Origin: a virus
DNA: 21,184 nucleotides
Reading direction: 5' to 3' (one strand)
IMG/VR virus record: IMGVR_UViG_3300035701_000346
Coordinates: 1 to 21,184 of that record
Below, in pieces: positions 15,154 to 19,599 of this stretch. Position 1 is the stretch's first letter, and every line of letters begins with the position of its first letter. Position numbers and translations under genes: made by a program. The notes under the pieces are model-generated. The model had not been told where the DNA came from and made no database searches. It saw only the letters and a list, made by a program, of their open reading frames with translations.

Positions 15154-15633
15154 TTATAAACTAGATTCTGCCAGTTCCCCTTCAACTACTTGACCAGATT
15201 CCCTTGCTCTCTTCTTCATATCTTCAATTTCTTCAGTAGTGAAATGCGCGTGCAGGAATCTGCCCTCAATAACCTTAGGCGGCGCATACCCAGCACGATC
15301 CATAGCATCCATTGCTATTACTATCTGATTCTTCTCAGAGTCAGATTCTCTCATGATCTTCTGAAGCATTTGAAAAGCTTCAGGTGCGAAGCGTTTGATC
15401 TCCACTGCTAAATCAAGGGCTTCTGCATCCCTTGCCCCTCTCATCACTTCCAGCCTGCGCTTGACAAGTTCAGAGTTGGCAGTGTAAGAAACCATCACAG
15501 GAGTAACACCTAATGTCTCTGCAATCTTAACTGGCTGCCATCCTAGCAAAAGGAGACGAAGGATCTCATGATGAATATCCCACAACTTCTGAATCTGATA
15601 TTTCCTGCCCTCGATATTGAACCGCTTATCCAC
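15154..15633 (-). CDS. Probable terminase small subunit, 159 aa
   Basis: The start is GTG 15633, with GGAAG seven bases upstream, overlapping the previous gene. Residues about 25-55 contain a helix-turn-helix (LLLLGWQPVKIAETLGVTPV and VSYTANS) of the kind that small terminases use to bind the packaging site. It is followed by a long helix (AEALDLAVEIKRFAPEAFQML) and an AMDAMDRAGYAPPK segment, both common in this family. It is the second gene in the late operon, and terminase large lies five genes downstream. A generic DNA-binding regulator is the main alternative. Confidence 0.7.
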   Translation of the reverse strand: MDKRFNIEGRKYQIQKLWDIHHEILRLLLLGWQPVKIAETLGVTPVMVSYTANSELVKRRLEVMRGARDAEALDLAVEIKRFAPEAFQMLQKIMRESDSEKNQIVIAMDAMDRAGYAPPKVIEGRFLHAHFTTEEIEDMKKRARESGQVVEGELAESSL

Positions 15634-15880
15634 GTTTAATCTTCCGTATTTTAAGAATACAACCTACTGGGATTCCTGTCAAAGTACAAAACCGTTCACC
15701 CTCAGCATGCACCGACTGTGCTAAAACAATCTGCCTTTTGCTTTCATGTACTACATACCCCACAGTCTTGTTAATTGCAGAAGTTGCACACAAATCTGCT
15801 AGGGCACAATCCTCCCAGCCTTCATCATTACTCCAAGCGTCCTGCCAGGTTATTTCAATAAGTGTTCCTTCAGTTTTCAT
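15626..15880 (-). CDS. First gene of the late operon, unknown, 84 aa
   Basis: I choose ATG 15880 (MKTEGTLIEITWQDAW), the only in-frame methionine with good coding character. The pattern ITWxDAW...W, a central VGYVVHESKRQIVLAQS and a C-terminal IPVGCILKIRKIKRG occurs in a widespread small phage protein of unknown function. The promoter at 15888-15916 would start transcription at or one base before this ATG, so the mRNA would be nearly leaderless, and no SD is visible. It overlaps the small terminase gene by eight bases. Confidence 0.7.
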   Translation of the reverse strand: MKTEGTLIEITWQDAWSNDEGWEDCALADLCATSAINKTVGYVVHESKRQIVLAQSVHAEGERFCTLTGIPVGCILKIRKIKRG

Positions 15881-15916
15881 TATACATATCATACCATATT
15901 TTTGCAATCTTTGCAA
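15879..15916 (-). promoter_or_regulatory. Leftward late-operon promoter, possibly two overlapping
   Basis: Reading leftward, TTGCAA (15916-15911) and TATGAT (15893-15888) are 17 bases apart, with a TGG extended -10. A second pair, TTGCAA (15907-15902) and TATAAT (15884-15879), is also exactly 17 apart and shifted by nine bases. The upstream pair would start RNA at the ATG of the 84-aa gene. The second has its -10 over that ATG and would make an RNA that lacks the start codon. This is the only good leftward promoter seen for the late genes. Confidence 0.6.
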
Positions 15917-15924
15917 CGAAATAA

Positions 15925-15954
15925 TTGACACATCCTATAACTTAACCCTATGAT
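15925..15954 (+). promoter_or_regulatory. Rightward promoter P0, back-to-back with the late promoter
   Basis: TTGACA (15925-15930) and TATGAT (15949-15954) are 18 bases apart. The -35 lies eight bases from the -35 of the leftward promoter. RNA from here would run through both palindromes and the hairpin before P1, giving a leader of about 260 bases that may not encode a protein. Confidence 0.5.
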
Positions 15955-16040
15955 TTCTGAAGGTGGAATGCACAATTTGTTTGTGGGCATATCTATATTT
16001 TCTACCAGTATTAGTAGTATCTTACAGTTTAAGGCAGTAC

Positions 16041-16064
16041 CTATGTTTGGGATTTTGAACATAG
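16041..16064. repeat. 24-bp palindromic element, copy 5 (control region)
   Basis: The arms read CTATGTTTGGG and TTTTGAACATAG on the top strand, so the conserved GTTCAAA arm is on the right, opposite to most copies. Flanking bases extend the pairing to 28 (16039-16066). It is not next to an SD. Confidence 0.8.
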
Positions 16065-16071
16065 GTATTAT

Positions 16072-16088
16072 TAGCGCGTTTCGCGCTA
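16072..16088. repeat. GC-rich perfect hairpin with three-base loop
   Basis: TAGCGCG and CGCGCTA form a perfect seven-base-pair stem around TTT. It lies exactly between palindrome copies 5 and 6, and its last bases overlap the start of copy 6. No U tract follows on either strand, so it is not a terminator. The shape resembles the short three-base-loop hairpins that N4-type virion RNA polymerases use as promoters, but no such polymerase is seen here. Confidence 0.6.
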
Positions 16089-16109
16089 TGGGTAGGATTT
16101 TGAACATAG
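16086..16109. repeat. 24-bp palindromic element, copy 6 (control region)
   Basis: The arms read CTATGGGTAGG and TTTTGAACATAG. The right arm is exactly the conserved arm; the left arm is degenerate. Its start is 45 bases from that of copy 5, and both share the direct repeat GGATTTTGAACATAG. Confidence 0.7.
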
Positions 16110-16218
16110 CTATATGTACGAAAATGGTCAATTATAGATACTTGCAAATTTGGGAGAAGAGCCTGCGCCGCTAGGCGCCCTACGTAGACCACCCAAGCCG
16201 GGGGCCAAACCCAAGGAC

Positions 16219-16247
16219 TTGACATTGCCCTCGAGTTGTGGTATAAT
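16219..16247 (+). promoter_or_regulatory. Rightward promoter P1 (perfect consensus)
   Basis: TTGACA (16219-16224) and TATAAT (16242-16247) are both perfect, 17 bases apart, with a TG extended -10. The segments GGACTTGACA and TTGTGGTATAATGAGT are repeated in P2, with unrelated bases between them. Confidence 0.85.
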
Positions 16248-16280
16248 GAGTTTGAAATAAAGGACAAATGAAACGAGGAC

Positions 16281-16309
16281 TTGACAAACCACCACTTTTG
16301 TGGTATAAT
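16281..16309 (+). promoter_or_regulatory. Rightward promoter P2 (perfect consensus, tandem with P1)
   Basis: TTGACA (16281-16286) and TATAAT (16304-16309) are 17 bases apart with a TG extended -10. It lies 62 bases after P1 and shares its flanks. RNA would start near 16316 and reach the 44-aa and 123-aa genes. Confidence 0.85.
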
Positions 16310-16341
16310 GAGTGAAAAATAGGGAGTAGGTAAGCAGCCGA

Positions 16342-16476
16342 ATGACCTCAGCCGTATGGGGGATGATGAAATGGACGCGCTGCCACTGGGCGAAACCTAA
16401 AAATACTGAATGTCGACTTTGTGGGTTAGACACCTACATCAACCAAATTAAGTGGAGGTGTCAATCATGGACTTAA
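16342..16476 (+). CDS. Putative zinc-ribbon microprotein, 44 aa
   Basis: The frame from ATG 16342 reads MTSAVWGMMKWTRCHWAK and contains C14, C24, C27 and C40, a spacing (C-x9-C-x2-C-x12-C) that could bind one zinc. An AGGGAGTAGG lies about 11 bases upstream; a shorter form starting at the internal Met-Met after GGGGG is possible. It ends inside the next gene, overlapping by 10 bases. The first arm of the 30-base inverted repeat lies in its codons. It follows promoter P2 directly, but the ribosome site is not ideal, so it could be non-coding leader. Confidence 0.45.
   Translation: MTSAVWGMMKWTRCHWAKPKNTECRLCGLDTYINQIKWRCQSWT
16407..16436 (+). repeat. Left arm of a 30-base long-range inverted repeat
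   Basis: Pairs with 16847-16876 across the 123-aa gene. With G-U pairs allowed in the rightward transcript all 30 positions pair: 25 Watson-Crick and five G-U. It lies upstream of the SD of the 123-aa gene and does not cover it. Confidence 0.75.
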
Positions 16477-16838
16477 ATGAGAAACTCACAGGCGTAGTCA
16501 GAAGTATTTCTGCCAGCATCGCCCCTGGACTCGATGCTGAGGCAAAGTCCCAATCCAAAACGTTCGACCTTGAATTTGACCTCTCGAATTGCAGCATTGA
16601 GGATGTAATTGATCTCGCATTACGCCCCAGAAGGATAACATGGCAGAATGCAAACCGATACAATAAAAAACTGGCCGAACTCGGCTCAATAGTGCGGATT
16701 GTAGTGAAACCCATTGGAATAAGGGAAACTAAGGAAGTTTCAGTAGACGATATGATTAAAAGGGCGAACAGACTATCGCCCGAAAAACGAGCGGAATTCG
16801 CCGCTAAACTGGCCGGTCTAATGGCCGAAAACGAGTAA
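16467..16838 (+). CDS. First large right-arm gene, unknown, 123 aa
   Basis: I choose ATG 16467 (MDLNEKLTGVVRSISAS), six bases after a strong SD (GGAGGTG); the longer frame starts inside that SD. The middle (FDLEFDLSNCSIEDVIDLAL...ITWQNANRY) recalls a small phage protein family of unknown function, and the C-terminus is a charged helical segment, LSPEKRAEFAAKLAGLMAE. That C-terminal pattern is repeated in the 120-aa gene at 19934. The protein is soluble with no signal or membrane segment. Two tandem strong promoters drive it, and 30-base complementary arms flank it, so high and specially controlled expression is likely. Confidence 0.8.
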   Translation: MDLNEKLTGVVRSISASIAPGLDAEAKSQSKTFDLEFDLSNCSIEDVIDLALRPRRITWQNANRYNKKLAELGSIVRIVVKPIGIRETKEVSVDDMIKRANRLSPEKRAEFAAKLAGLMAENE

Positions 16839-16846
16839 CAAAATAC

Positions 16847-16876
16847 TGGGTGTCTGATCCATAAAGTCGATATTCA
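16847..16876 (+). repeat. Right arm of the 30-base long-range inverted repeat
   Basis: Begins nine bases after the stop of the 123-aa gene and pairs with 16407-16436 over its full length. All five differences between the arms are transitions that become G-U pairs only in the rightward RNA. Confidence 0.75.
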
Positions 16877-16909
16877 AACAACTTCTGTATCGTTGTATCG
16901 TTATATACG

Positions 16910-17082
16910 TGTATCCTCCCCCCCATTTGTGCATGGTATGTGAGCATAGGGCGCACATGGCGTGGTGTAGGTGTCTTTCTTAAAAAAAAAAAATAAAAAA
17001 AGAAACACCTACACAACCACAACTACACACCATATGTGTAACTGTGCTCACGGGTTTGTGGGATGGGGCGGGGGAGGATACA
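16910..17082. repeat. Nested inverted repeats around an A tract
   Basis: TGTATCCTCCCC (16910-16921) is complementary to 17071-17082 (12 bp), GTGAGCA (16940-16946) to 17045-17051 (7 bp), and GTGTAGGTG (16965-16973) to 17006-17014, followed by TTTCTT/AAGAAA. The A tract is the loop. A rightward terminator is unlikely because the loop, not the 3' side, holds the homopolymer; it would be U-rich only in a leftward RNA. Confidence 0.7.
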
Positions 17083-17115
17083 ACGATAAAGCGATAAATA
17101 GATACTTGTATCTAA

Positions 17116-17139
17116 CTATGTTCAAAATAATGAACATAC
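17116..17139. repeat. 24-bp palindromic element, copy 7
   Basis: The arms read CTATGTTCAAAA and TGAACATAC, so both half-sites carry GTTCA. It ends ten bases before a GGAGGTGA SD. Confidence 0.8.
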
Positions 17140-17163
17140 TTAAATTGAAAGGAGGTGACACCA

Positions 17164-17382
17164 ATGACAGTGGTCAGGGCGATTCACCATGAATCTATGC
17201 AGCAGTTGGCATATCTAATTGTCAACACTGCACCTGTCAAAGCAAAAGGATTCAAAATAGGCAAGCGCTTGTCAACCCAGTGCATTTTGGTTGCCTACGA
17301 AAAATTCCACAATATGCTGGGATTCAAAAGCCTAAATGAATTGGCACAACTACTTGACAACTACTCCCAATTTGTGATATAA
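17164..17382 (+). CDS. Unknown small protein, 72 aa
   Basis: I choose ATG 17164 (MTVVRAIHHESMQQLAYLI), with AAAGGAGGTGA at the right distance; the upstream GTG at 17155 lies inside this SD. The protein has a basic middle (KAKGFKIGKRL) and two helical parts, the last being LGFKSLNELAQLLDNY. It is soluble and of unknown family. The 3' end of the gene contains promoter P3, and its TAA lies in the -10 hexamer of that promoter. It follows the candidate origin block. Confidence 0.7.
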   Translation: MTVVRAIHHESMQQLAYLIVNTAPVKAKGFKIGKRLSTQCILVAYEKFHNMLGFKSLNELAQLLDNYSQFVI

Positions 17383-17383
17383 T
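17354..17383 (+). promoter_or_regulatory. Rightward promoter P3, inside the end of the 72-aa gene
   Basis: TTGACA (17354-17359) and TATAAT (17378-17383) are both perfect, 18 bases apart, with TGA before the -10. The core CTACTTGACAACT is shared with P4. RNA would start near 17390 and run through a structured leader to the gene at 17540. Confidence 0.8.
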
Positions 17384-17389
17384 GATCGT

Positions 17390-17539
17390 GAAAATAAGGA
17401 ATAATGATGGCAAACCTGAGGTGTCAGCAATAAAGCACACACTCATAATATCGTCTTTGCCTATGGCTGACGACAAATGGCTTCTACGCTGCGCCTCAGT
17501 TACCTGTGTTCAAAATATTAAACATAGAGGAGGTAAAAG
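17390..17539 (+). ncRNA. Structured leader RNA between P3 and the 75-aa gene
   Basis: CTGAGGTG (17416-17423) can pair with CGCCTCAG (17492-17499) with one G-U pair. Inside it GTCAGC (17423-17428) can pair with GCTGAC (17466-17471), so the two stems compete for one base. A 24-bp palindrome follows, directly before the SD. No good gene fits here. It may be a leader with a regulatory fold, or a small RNA; the case rests on pairing alone. Confidence 0.4.
17504..17527. repeat. 24-bp palindromic element, copy 8 (before 75-aa gene)
   Basis: The arms read CTGTGTTCAAAA and TTAAACATAG. The SD (AGGAGG) begins at the very next base. Confidence 0.85.
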
Positions 17540-17767
17540 ATGGCAAGGATAGGGAATGAAGCACGCCTGATCCTGAAACTAGTCAGGGAGCGAGTGCATT
17601 CTGATTTAGGGCGCAATCTTCAGGCAGAAATAACTTGGAGAATGCAAGTAGGTAACCGCTTTGAGACTATTACTCCACAGGCTGCCCTCGAAATTGGCTA
17701 TTACAAAGCGATCAGTGACTATGACGAAGTCATTCAGAAGTTGCTCACTGAATTGGAGGCAAAATGA
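17540..17767 (+). CDS. Unknown small protein, 75 aa
   Basis: ATG 17540 follows AGGAGG at the standard distance. The protein starts MARIGNEARLILKLVRERV, has a short beta-type middle (AEITWRMQVGNRFETITPQ) and a C-terminal helix (YDEVIQKLLTELEAK). It is charged, soluble and not recognised. The stop overlaps an 11-codon frame (17764-17799) that in turn overlaps the next gene start (ATGA on both sides), so the genes may be coupled through this short peptide. Confidence 0.75.
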   Translation: MARIGNEARLILKLVRERVHSDLGRNLQAEITWRMQVGNRFETITPQAALEIGYYKAISDYDEVIQKLLTELEAK

Positions 17768-17795
17768 AAAATGCTACAAAGGTGGAGGTAGTAAA

Positions 17796-17972
17796 ATGAA
17801 AGATGGCTGTTATGGCTATCCATCTGCACAGAAGAAGATTCATTGGAGACACTGCCCAATCTGTCTCAGGACGTGGGGACTGTTGCCTTATAAAGGCTGC
17901 CCAATCTGTGGTACATCTTTAAAAGAGGGTGAAGTGCCTAAACCGGTCTTTAAGCCGTATAAAGGAGAATAA
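17796..17972 (+). CDS. Zinc-ribbon small protein, 58 aa
   Basis: I choose ATG 17796 (MKDGCYGYPSAQKKIHW), with GGTGGAGGT seven bases upstream. Two CPIC motifs (CPICLRTW and CPICGTS) 13 residues apart form a rubredoxin-like zinc ribbon. Such proteins in phages often bind nucleic acid or host RNA polymerase, but no specific target can be named. The C-terminus is basic and Pro-rich (VPKPVFKPYKGE). The next start follows by one base. Confidence 0.75.
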   Translation: MKDGCYGYPSAQKKIHWRHCPICLRTWGLLPYKGCPICGTSLKEGEVPKPVFKPYKGE

Positions 17973-17973
17973 A

Positions 17974-18111
17974 GTGCAGAGAGTGGAGATAGCAGTAAGA
18001 ATAATCCTCGAAGAACTCAAGTATGGGCGCTTCAGTAGGCATGAACTTGAGCTCATCAGAATATTTGCAGAGAAGATAATAAATGAAGCTGATTGTTGTA
18101 GATGCTTCTGA
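17974..18111 (+). CDS. Small helical protein, 45 aa
   Basis: I choose GTG 17974 (VQRVEIAVRIILEELKYG) because AAAGGAG lies nine bases upstream and the start follows the previous stop by one base. The frame is almost entirely amphipathic helix, in two segments separated by a RFSRHE turn, and ends with Cys-Cys-x-Cys. It may act as a small dimeric regulator or inhibitor of a host protein, but this is only a guess from the size and location. Confidence 0.55.
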   Translation: MQRVEIAVRIILEELKYGRFSRHELELIRIFAEKIINEADCCRCF

Positions 18112-18169
18112 CAAGCGCAACATCAGGATGTTTGAAGAAGCAAGCAAACTTCTGAAGAAAAGAGGGTAA
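18083..18169 (+). CDS. Possible microprotein, 28 aa
   Basis: The frame from ATG 18083 reads MKLIVVDASDKRNIRMFEEA and ends KKRG. It overlaps the 45-aa gene by 29 bases, and only a distant GAGAAG could serve as SD. The composition is plausible for a beta-alpha peptide and it fills a 98-base gap, but the evidence is weak. Confidence 0.3.
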   Translation: MKLIVVDASDKRNIRMFEEASKLLKKRG

Positions 18170-18176
18170 CTTATAA

Positions 18177-18200
18177 CTACGTTCAAATATATAAACAAAG
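18177..18200. repeat. 24-bp palindromic element, copy 9 (before 85-aa gene)
   Basis: The arms read CTACGTTCAAA and ATAAACAAAG. The SD (GGAGG) begins at the next base. Confidence 0.8.
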
Positions 18201-18209
18201 GGAGGCAAA

Positions 18210-18467
18210 GTGGACAAGAGAGTAAATGCAGTAATCAGAAGGATTAAAGCTGAACGACTGAATAGATATGCAGTTAACCACTTCCATTGTGGCTGCCATA
18301 TTATAGAATCAGCGCCCGGACTTGTAGATATCACCCACTCTCATTTCTGTGAAGAGTCTGGTAACACCTGCAAATATGCAGGTGTTTATCGTTCTTATCT
18401 TTTAGAAGAAACCTTCACACTTGAAGAGCGACAGTCAGACTATGGAAGGCTCCGGCATGAAGTATAA
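18210..18467 (+). CDS. Unknown Cys/His-rich small protein, 85 aa
   Basis: The start is GTG 18210 (MDKRVNAVIRRIKAERL) with a GGGAGG SD. The N-terminus is a basic helix. The centre has HFHCGCH and, further on, HSHFCEESGNTC, a Cys/His cluster that could bind a metal ion. The C-terminus is an acidic helix (EETFTLEERQSDY). The basic helix with a likely metal site suits a nucleic-acid-binding protein, but no family is recognised. It overlaps the next gene by 11 bases. Confidence 0.65.
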   Translation: MDKRVNAVIRRIKAERLNRYAVNHFHCGCHIIESAPGLVDITHSHFCEESGNTCKYAGVYRSYLLEETFTLEERQSDYGRLRHEV

Positions 18468-18681
18468 GTATATTGACATTGTAGTTGGCCCGTCAGGTAC
18501 TTGCTATGTCGATCTTGTAAGGATGAGCTTGGCAGAGTTTAAAAAGGCACTCCCTGAATACAAAAGCCTCAGGCGAAAATTCAGAGTATTTCCGCAGTGC
18601 AGCTATGTGACTCAGGATCAGCTGGACGCCTACAAAAATTTAGTAGGCAAAGGAGTAAAAGATGATCCACTCATTTTTTAA
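18457..18681 (+). CDS. Unknown small protein, 74 aa
   Basis: I choose ATG 18457 (MKYKYIDIVVGPSGTCYVD), with GGAAGG about seven bases upstream; it overlaps the stop of the previous gene. The protein has a beta-strand start, an SLAEFKKALPEYKSLRRKF helix and a basic surface, with a VTQDQLDAYKNLVG segment near the end. It overlaps the next gene by 20 bases. No family is recognised. Confidence 0.7.
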   Translation: MKYKYIDIVVGPSGTCYVDLVRMSLAEFKKALPEYKSLRRKFRVFPQCSYVTQDQLDAYKNLVGKGVKDDPLIF

Positions 18682-18796
18682 AGGATGGCTATTTGGAGCA
18701 GGCCTCACCATCGCAGTCCTAACAATTTTAGGCTGGGTTTACATGATACTACAGTGGTGCAGACCTCTCACGACTTTGCGAGGTATGCCAACATGA
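18662..18796 (+). CDS. Small one-span membrane protein, 44 aa
   Basis: Translation from ATG 18662 gives MIHSFFKGWLFGAGLTIAVL and a single hydrophobic segment (about residues 9-33) followed by a short basic tail. The SD AAAGGAG is well placed, and the stop overlaps the next ATG (ATGA), which argues it is a real gene. The longer frame in another phase that covers this stretch lacks such support. It may be an early membrane protein, such as a superinfection or host-modifying factor, but the role is unknown. Confidence 0.65.
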   Translation: MIHSFFKGWLFGAGLTIAVLTILGWVYMILQWCRPLTTLRGMPT

Positions 18797-19146
18797 ACTA
18801 CAAAGGTATCTTAACAGAGGAAGCAGTTGTTCAATTCAGAAAAGAAGGTGCCACATTTGTCCTCCTTTCTGTTTTCAACGATAGAGATTTGATTAGAGAG
18901 CTAGAGGTTCGACTAGTAGATGAAGGAAGAATCTTCTGCATTGCAGGAAAGAATAGTCGGGCAGAAGCTGGTCTCGCGAAGGAATTTGTTGCAGACACGT
19001 TAGGCGGCAAGAAGTGGTATCCATTCCACACAGTCTACCTGATGAGCGGGCATAAGGCAGAAACTGTTGTGAAGGATATTGCAGACTTCCTTGAAATCAA
19101 GCCTATAGAGCTCGAGTGGGCTTTCATAATTGATAAGCCTACTTGA
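18793..19146 (+). CDS. Unknown protein, 117 aa
   Basis: I choose ATG 18793 (MNYKGILTEEAVVQFRKEG), which overlaps the previous stop (ATGA) and has GAGGT eight bases upstream; the longer frame starts in the middle of the membrane-protein gene. The protein shows an alternating beta-alpha pattern (ATFVLLSVFNDRDLI, then EVRLVDEGRIFCIAG, LAKEFVADTLGG and KAETVVKDIADFLEI), as in a small Rossmann-like or ACT-like fold. No catalytic motif is visible. Its stop codon is part of the -35 region of promoter P4. Confidence 0.7.
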   Translation: MNYKGILTEEAVVQFRKEGATFVLLSVFNDRDLIRELEVRLVDEGRIFCIAGKNSRAEAGLAKEFVADTLGGKKWYPFHTVYLMSGHKAETVVKDIADFLEIKPIELEWAFIIDKPT

Positions 19147-19171
19147 CAACTCAGCATTTTTATGGTACAAT
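19143..19171 (+). promoter_or_regulatory. Rightward promoter P4, at the end of the 117-aa gene
   Basis: TTGACA (19143-19148) and TACAAT (19166-19171) are 17 bases apart, with TGG before the -10. It overlaps the stop codon of the upstream gene and shares CTACTTGACAACT with P3. Confidence 0.75.
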
Positions 19172-19194
19172 GTGGTTCAACAATCAAGGGGACT

Positions 19195-19599
19195 ATGAAG
19201 AAAATCCATATACAATGTAGAACATCACTATTGAAACTTGCAACAGTTGCTCGAGGTATGCATAAAGCAGGTTTGCATATCAGCCGGCCTTCTGATATAC
19301 TCGACATTGCTCTTGATGCAGCTCAAAAGCTCTTTAGCGCAGAGTCTTTTGATAGAGAAGAAGAGGCCGAAGATTATCTTTACACTGCAGGCTTCCACTC
19401 TCTAGCAGATAAAGAAAGACGGACAATGCTACTAGATCTTCTCGGCAAGAAGAAGAATTCACGTGATAAACTAGAAGACCTCATTGAGCAGACAAGGCGA
19501 GGCCTAAGCATAACTAATGAGATAAAGGAGATGTTCAATGAAACACCTATGTCAGAAGTGCGGGAGGTGGGTTCCGAAGAAGTACCAAAAGTCTCATAA
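19195..19599 (+). CDS. Unknown charged helical protein, 134 aa
   Basis: I choose ATG 19195 (MKKIHIQCRTSLLKLATVA), seven bases after AAGGGGAC and about 17 bases after the predicted P4 start. The longer frame starts at an ATG upstream of that RNA start. The protein is mostly helix, very rich in Lys, Arg and Glu, with one central acidic stretch (FDREEEAEDYLYTAG) and a KKKNSRDKLEDLIEQTRRG coiled-coil-like segment. No motif is recognised. A short frame in another phase overlaps its 3' end. Confidence 0.7.
   Translation: MKKIHIQCRTSLLKLATVARGMHKAGLHISRPSDILDIALDAAQKLFSAESFDREEEAEDYLYTAGFHSLADKERRTMLLDLLGKKKNSRDKLEDLIEQTRRGLSITNEIKEMFNETPMSEVREVGSEEVPKVS

Larger units (their letters stand above)
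15881..16341. other. Divergent control region between the two transcription arms
   Basis: No convincing gene lies in these 461 bases. They hold the leftward promoter, three rightward promoters, two 24-bp palindromes (16041-16064 and 16086-16109) with a GC-rich three-base-loop hairpin between them, and a GC-rich stretch (about 16160-16215) with a small hairpin (GCGCC-gcta-GGCGC) and the palindrome CTACGTAG at 16180-16187. Frames that cross it are hydrophobic only because they read through the repeats. Confidence 0.75.
16839..17163. other. Non-coding block with nested inverted repeats; candidate replication origin
   Basis: No gene fits in these 325 bases. They hold the right arm of the long-range repeat, three nested inverted stems centred near 16990-16996, 8-bp repeats (TGTATCGT at 16886-16893 and 16894-16901, TGTATCCT at 16910-16917), a 20-base A tract with one T (16982-17001), and CGATAAA-type repeats at about 17083-17100. 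A 24-bp palindrome lies near the right end. Iteron-like repeats, AT-rich DNA and inverted repeats together are typical of phage origins, but no replication protein is identified to confirm it. Confidence 0.55.

Noticed and set aside
15654-15682. Leftward promoter TTGACA-17-TATTCT inside the first late gene
   Set aside because: The -35 is perfect but the -10 matches only four of six and it is within coding sequence. It could be a weak internal promoter for the small terminase but was not strong enough to list.
15950-16174. Rightward frame of 74 codons (or 68 from ATG 15968) through the control region
   Set aside because: It crosses both palindromes and the GC hairpin, its hydrophobic pattern comes from reading the repeats, and no SD is properly spaced. 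The GGTGG before ATG 15968 is too close.
15889-16433. Three leftward frames in the control region
   Set aside because: They lie over the promoters and repeats, have no SD, and one runs antisense to the first early genes and P2.
16910-17082. Intrinsic terminator at the A-tract inverted repeat
   Set aside because: For the rightward RNA the homopolymer is an A loop rather than a 3' U tract. It could stop only leftward RNA, and no leftward transcript is expected here.
17382-17552. 56-codon frame in the leader after P3
   Set aside because: Its ATG lies in the -10 of P3, it has no SD, and it overlaps the palindrome and the start of the 75-aa gene. A structured leader fits better.
17764-17799. 11-codon peptide between the 75-aa and 58-aa genes
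   Set aside because: It overlaps both neighbours at ATGA junctions and may help couple them, but it is too short to support as a gene.
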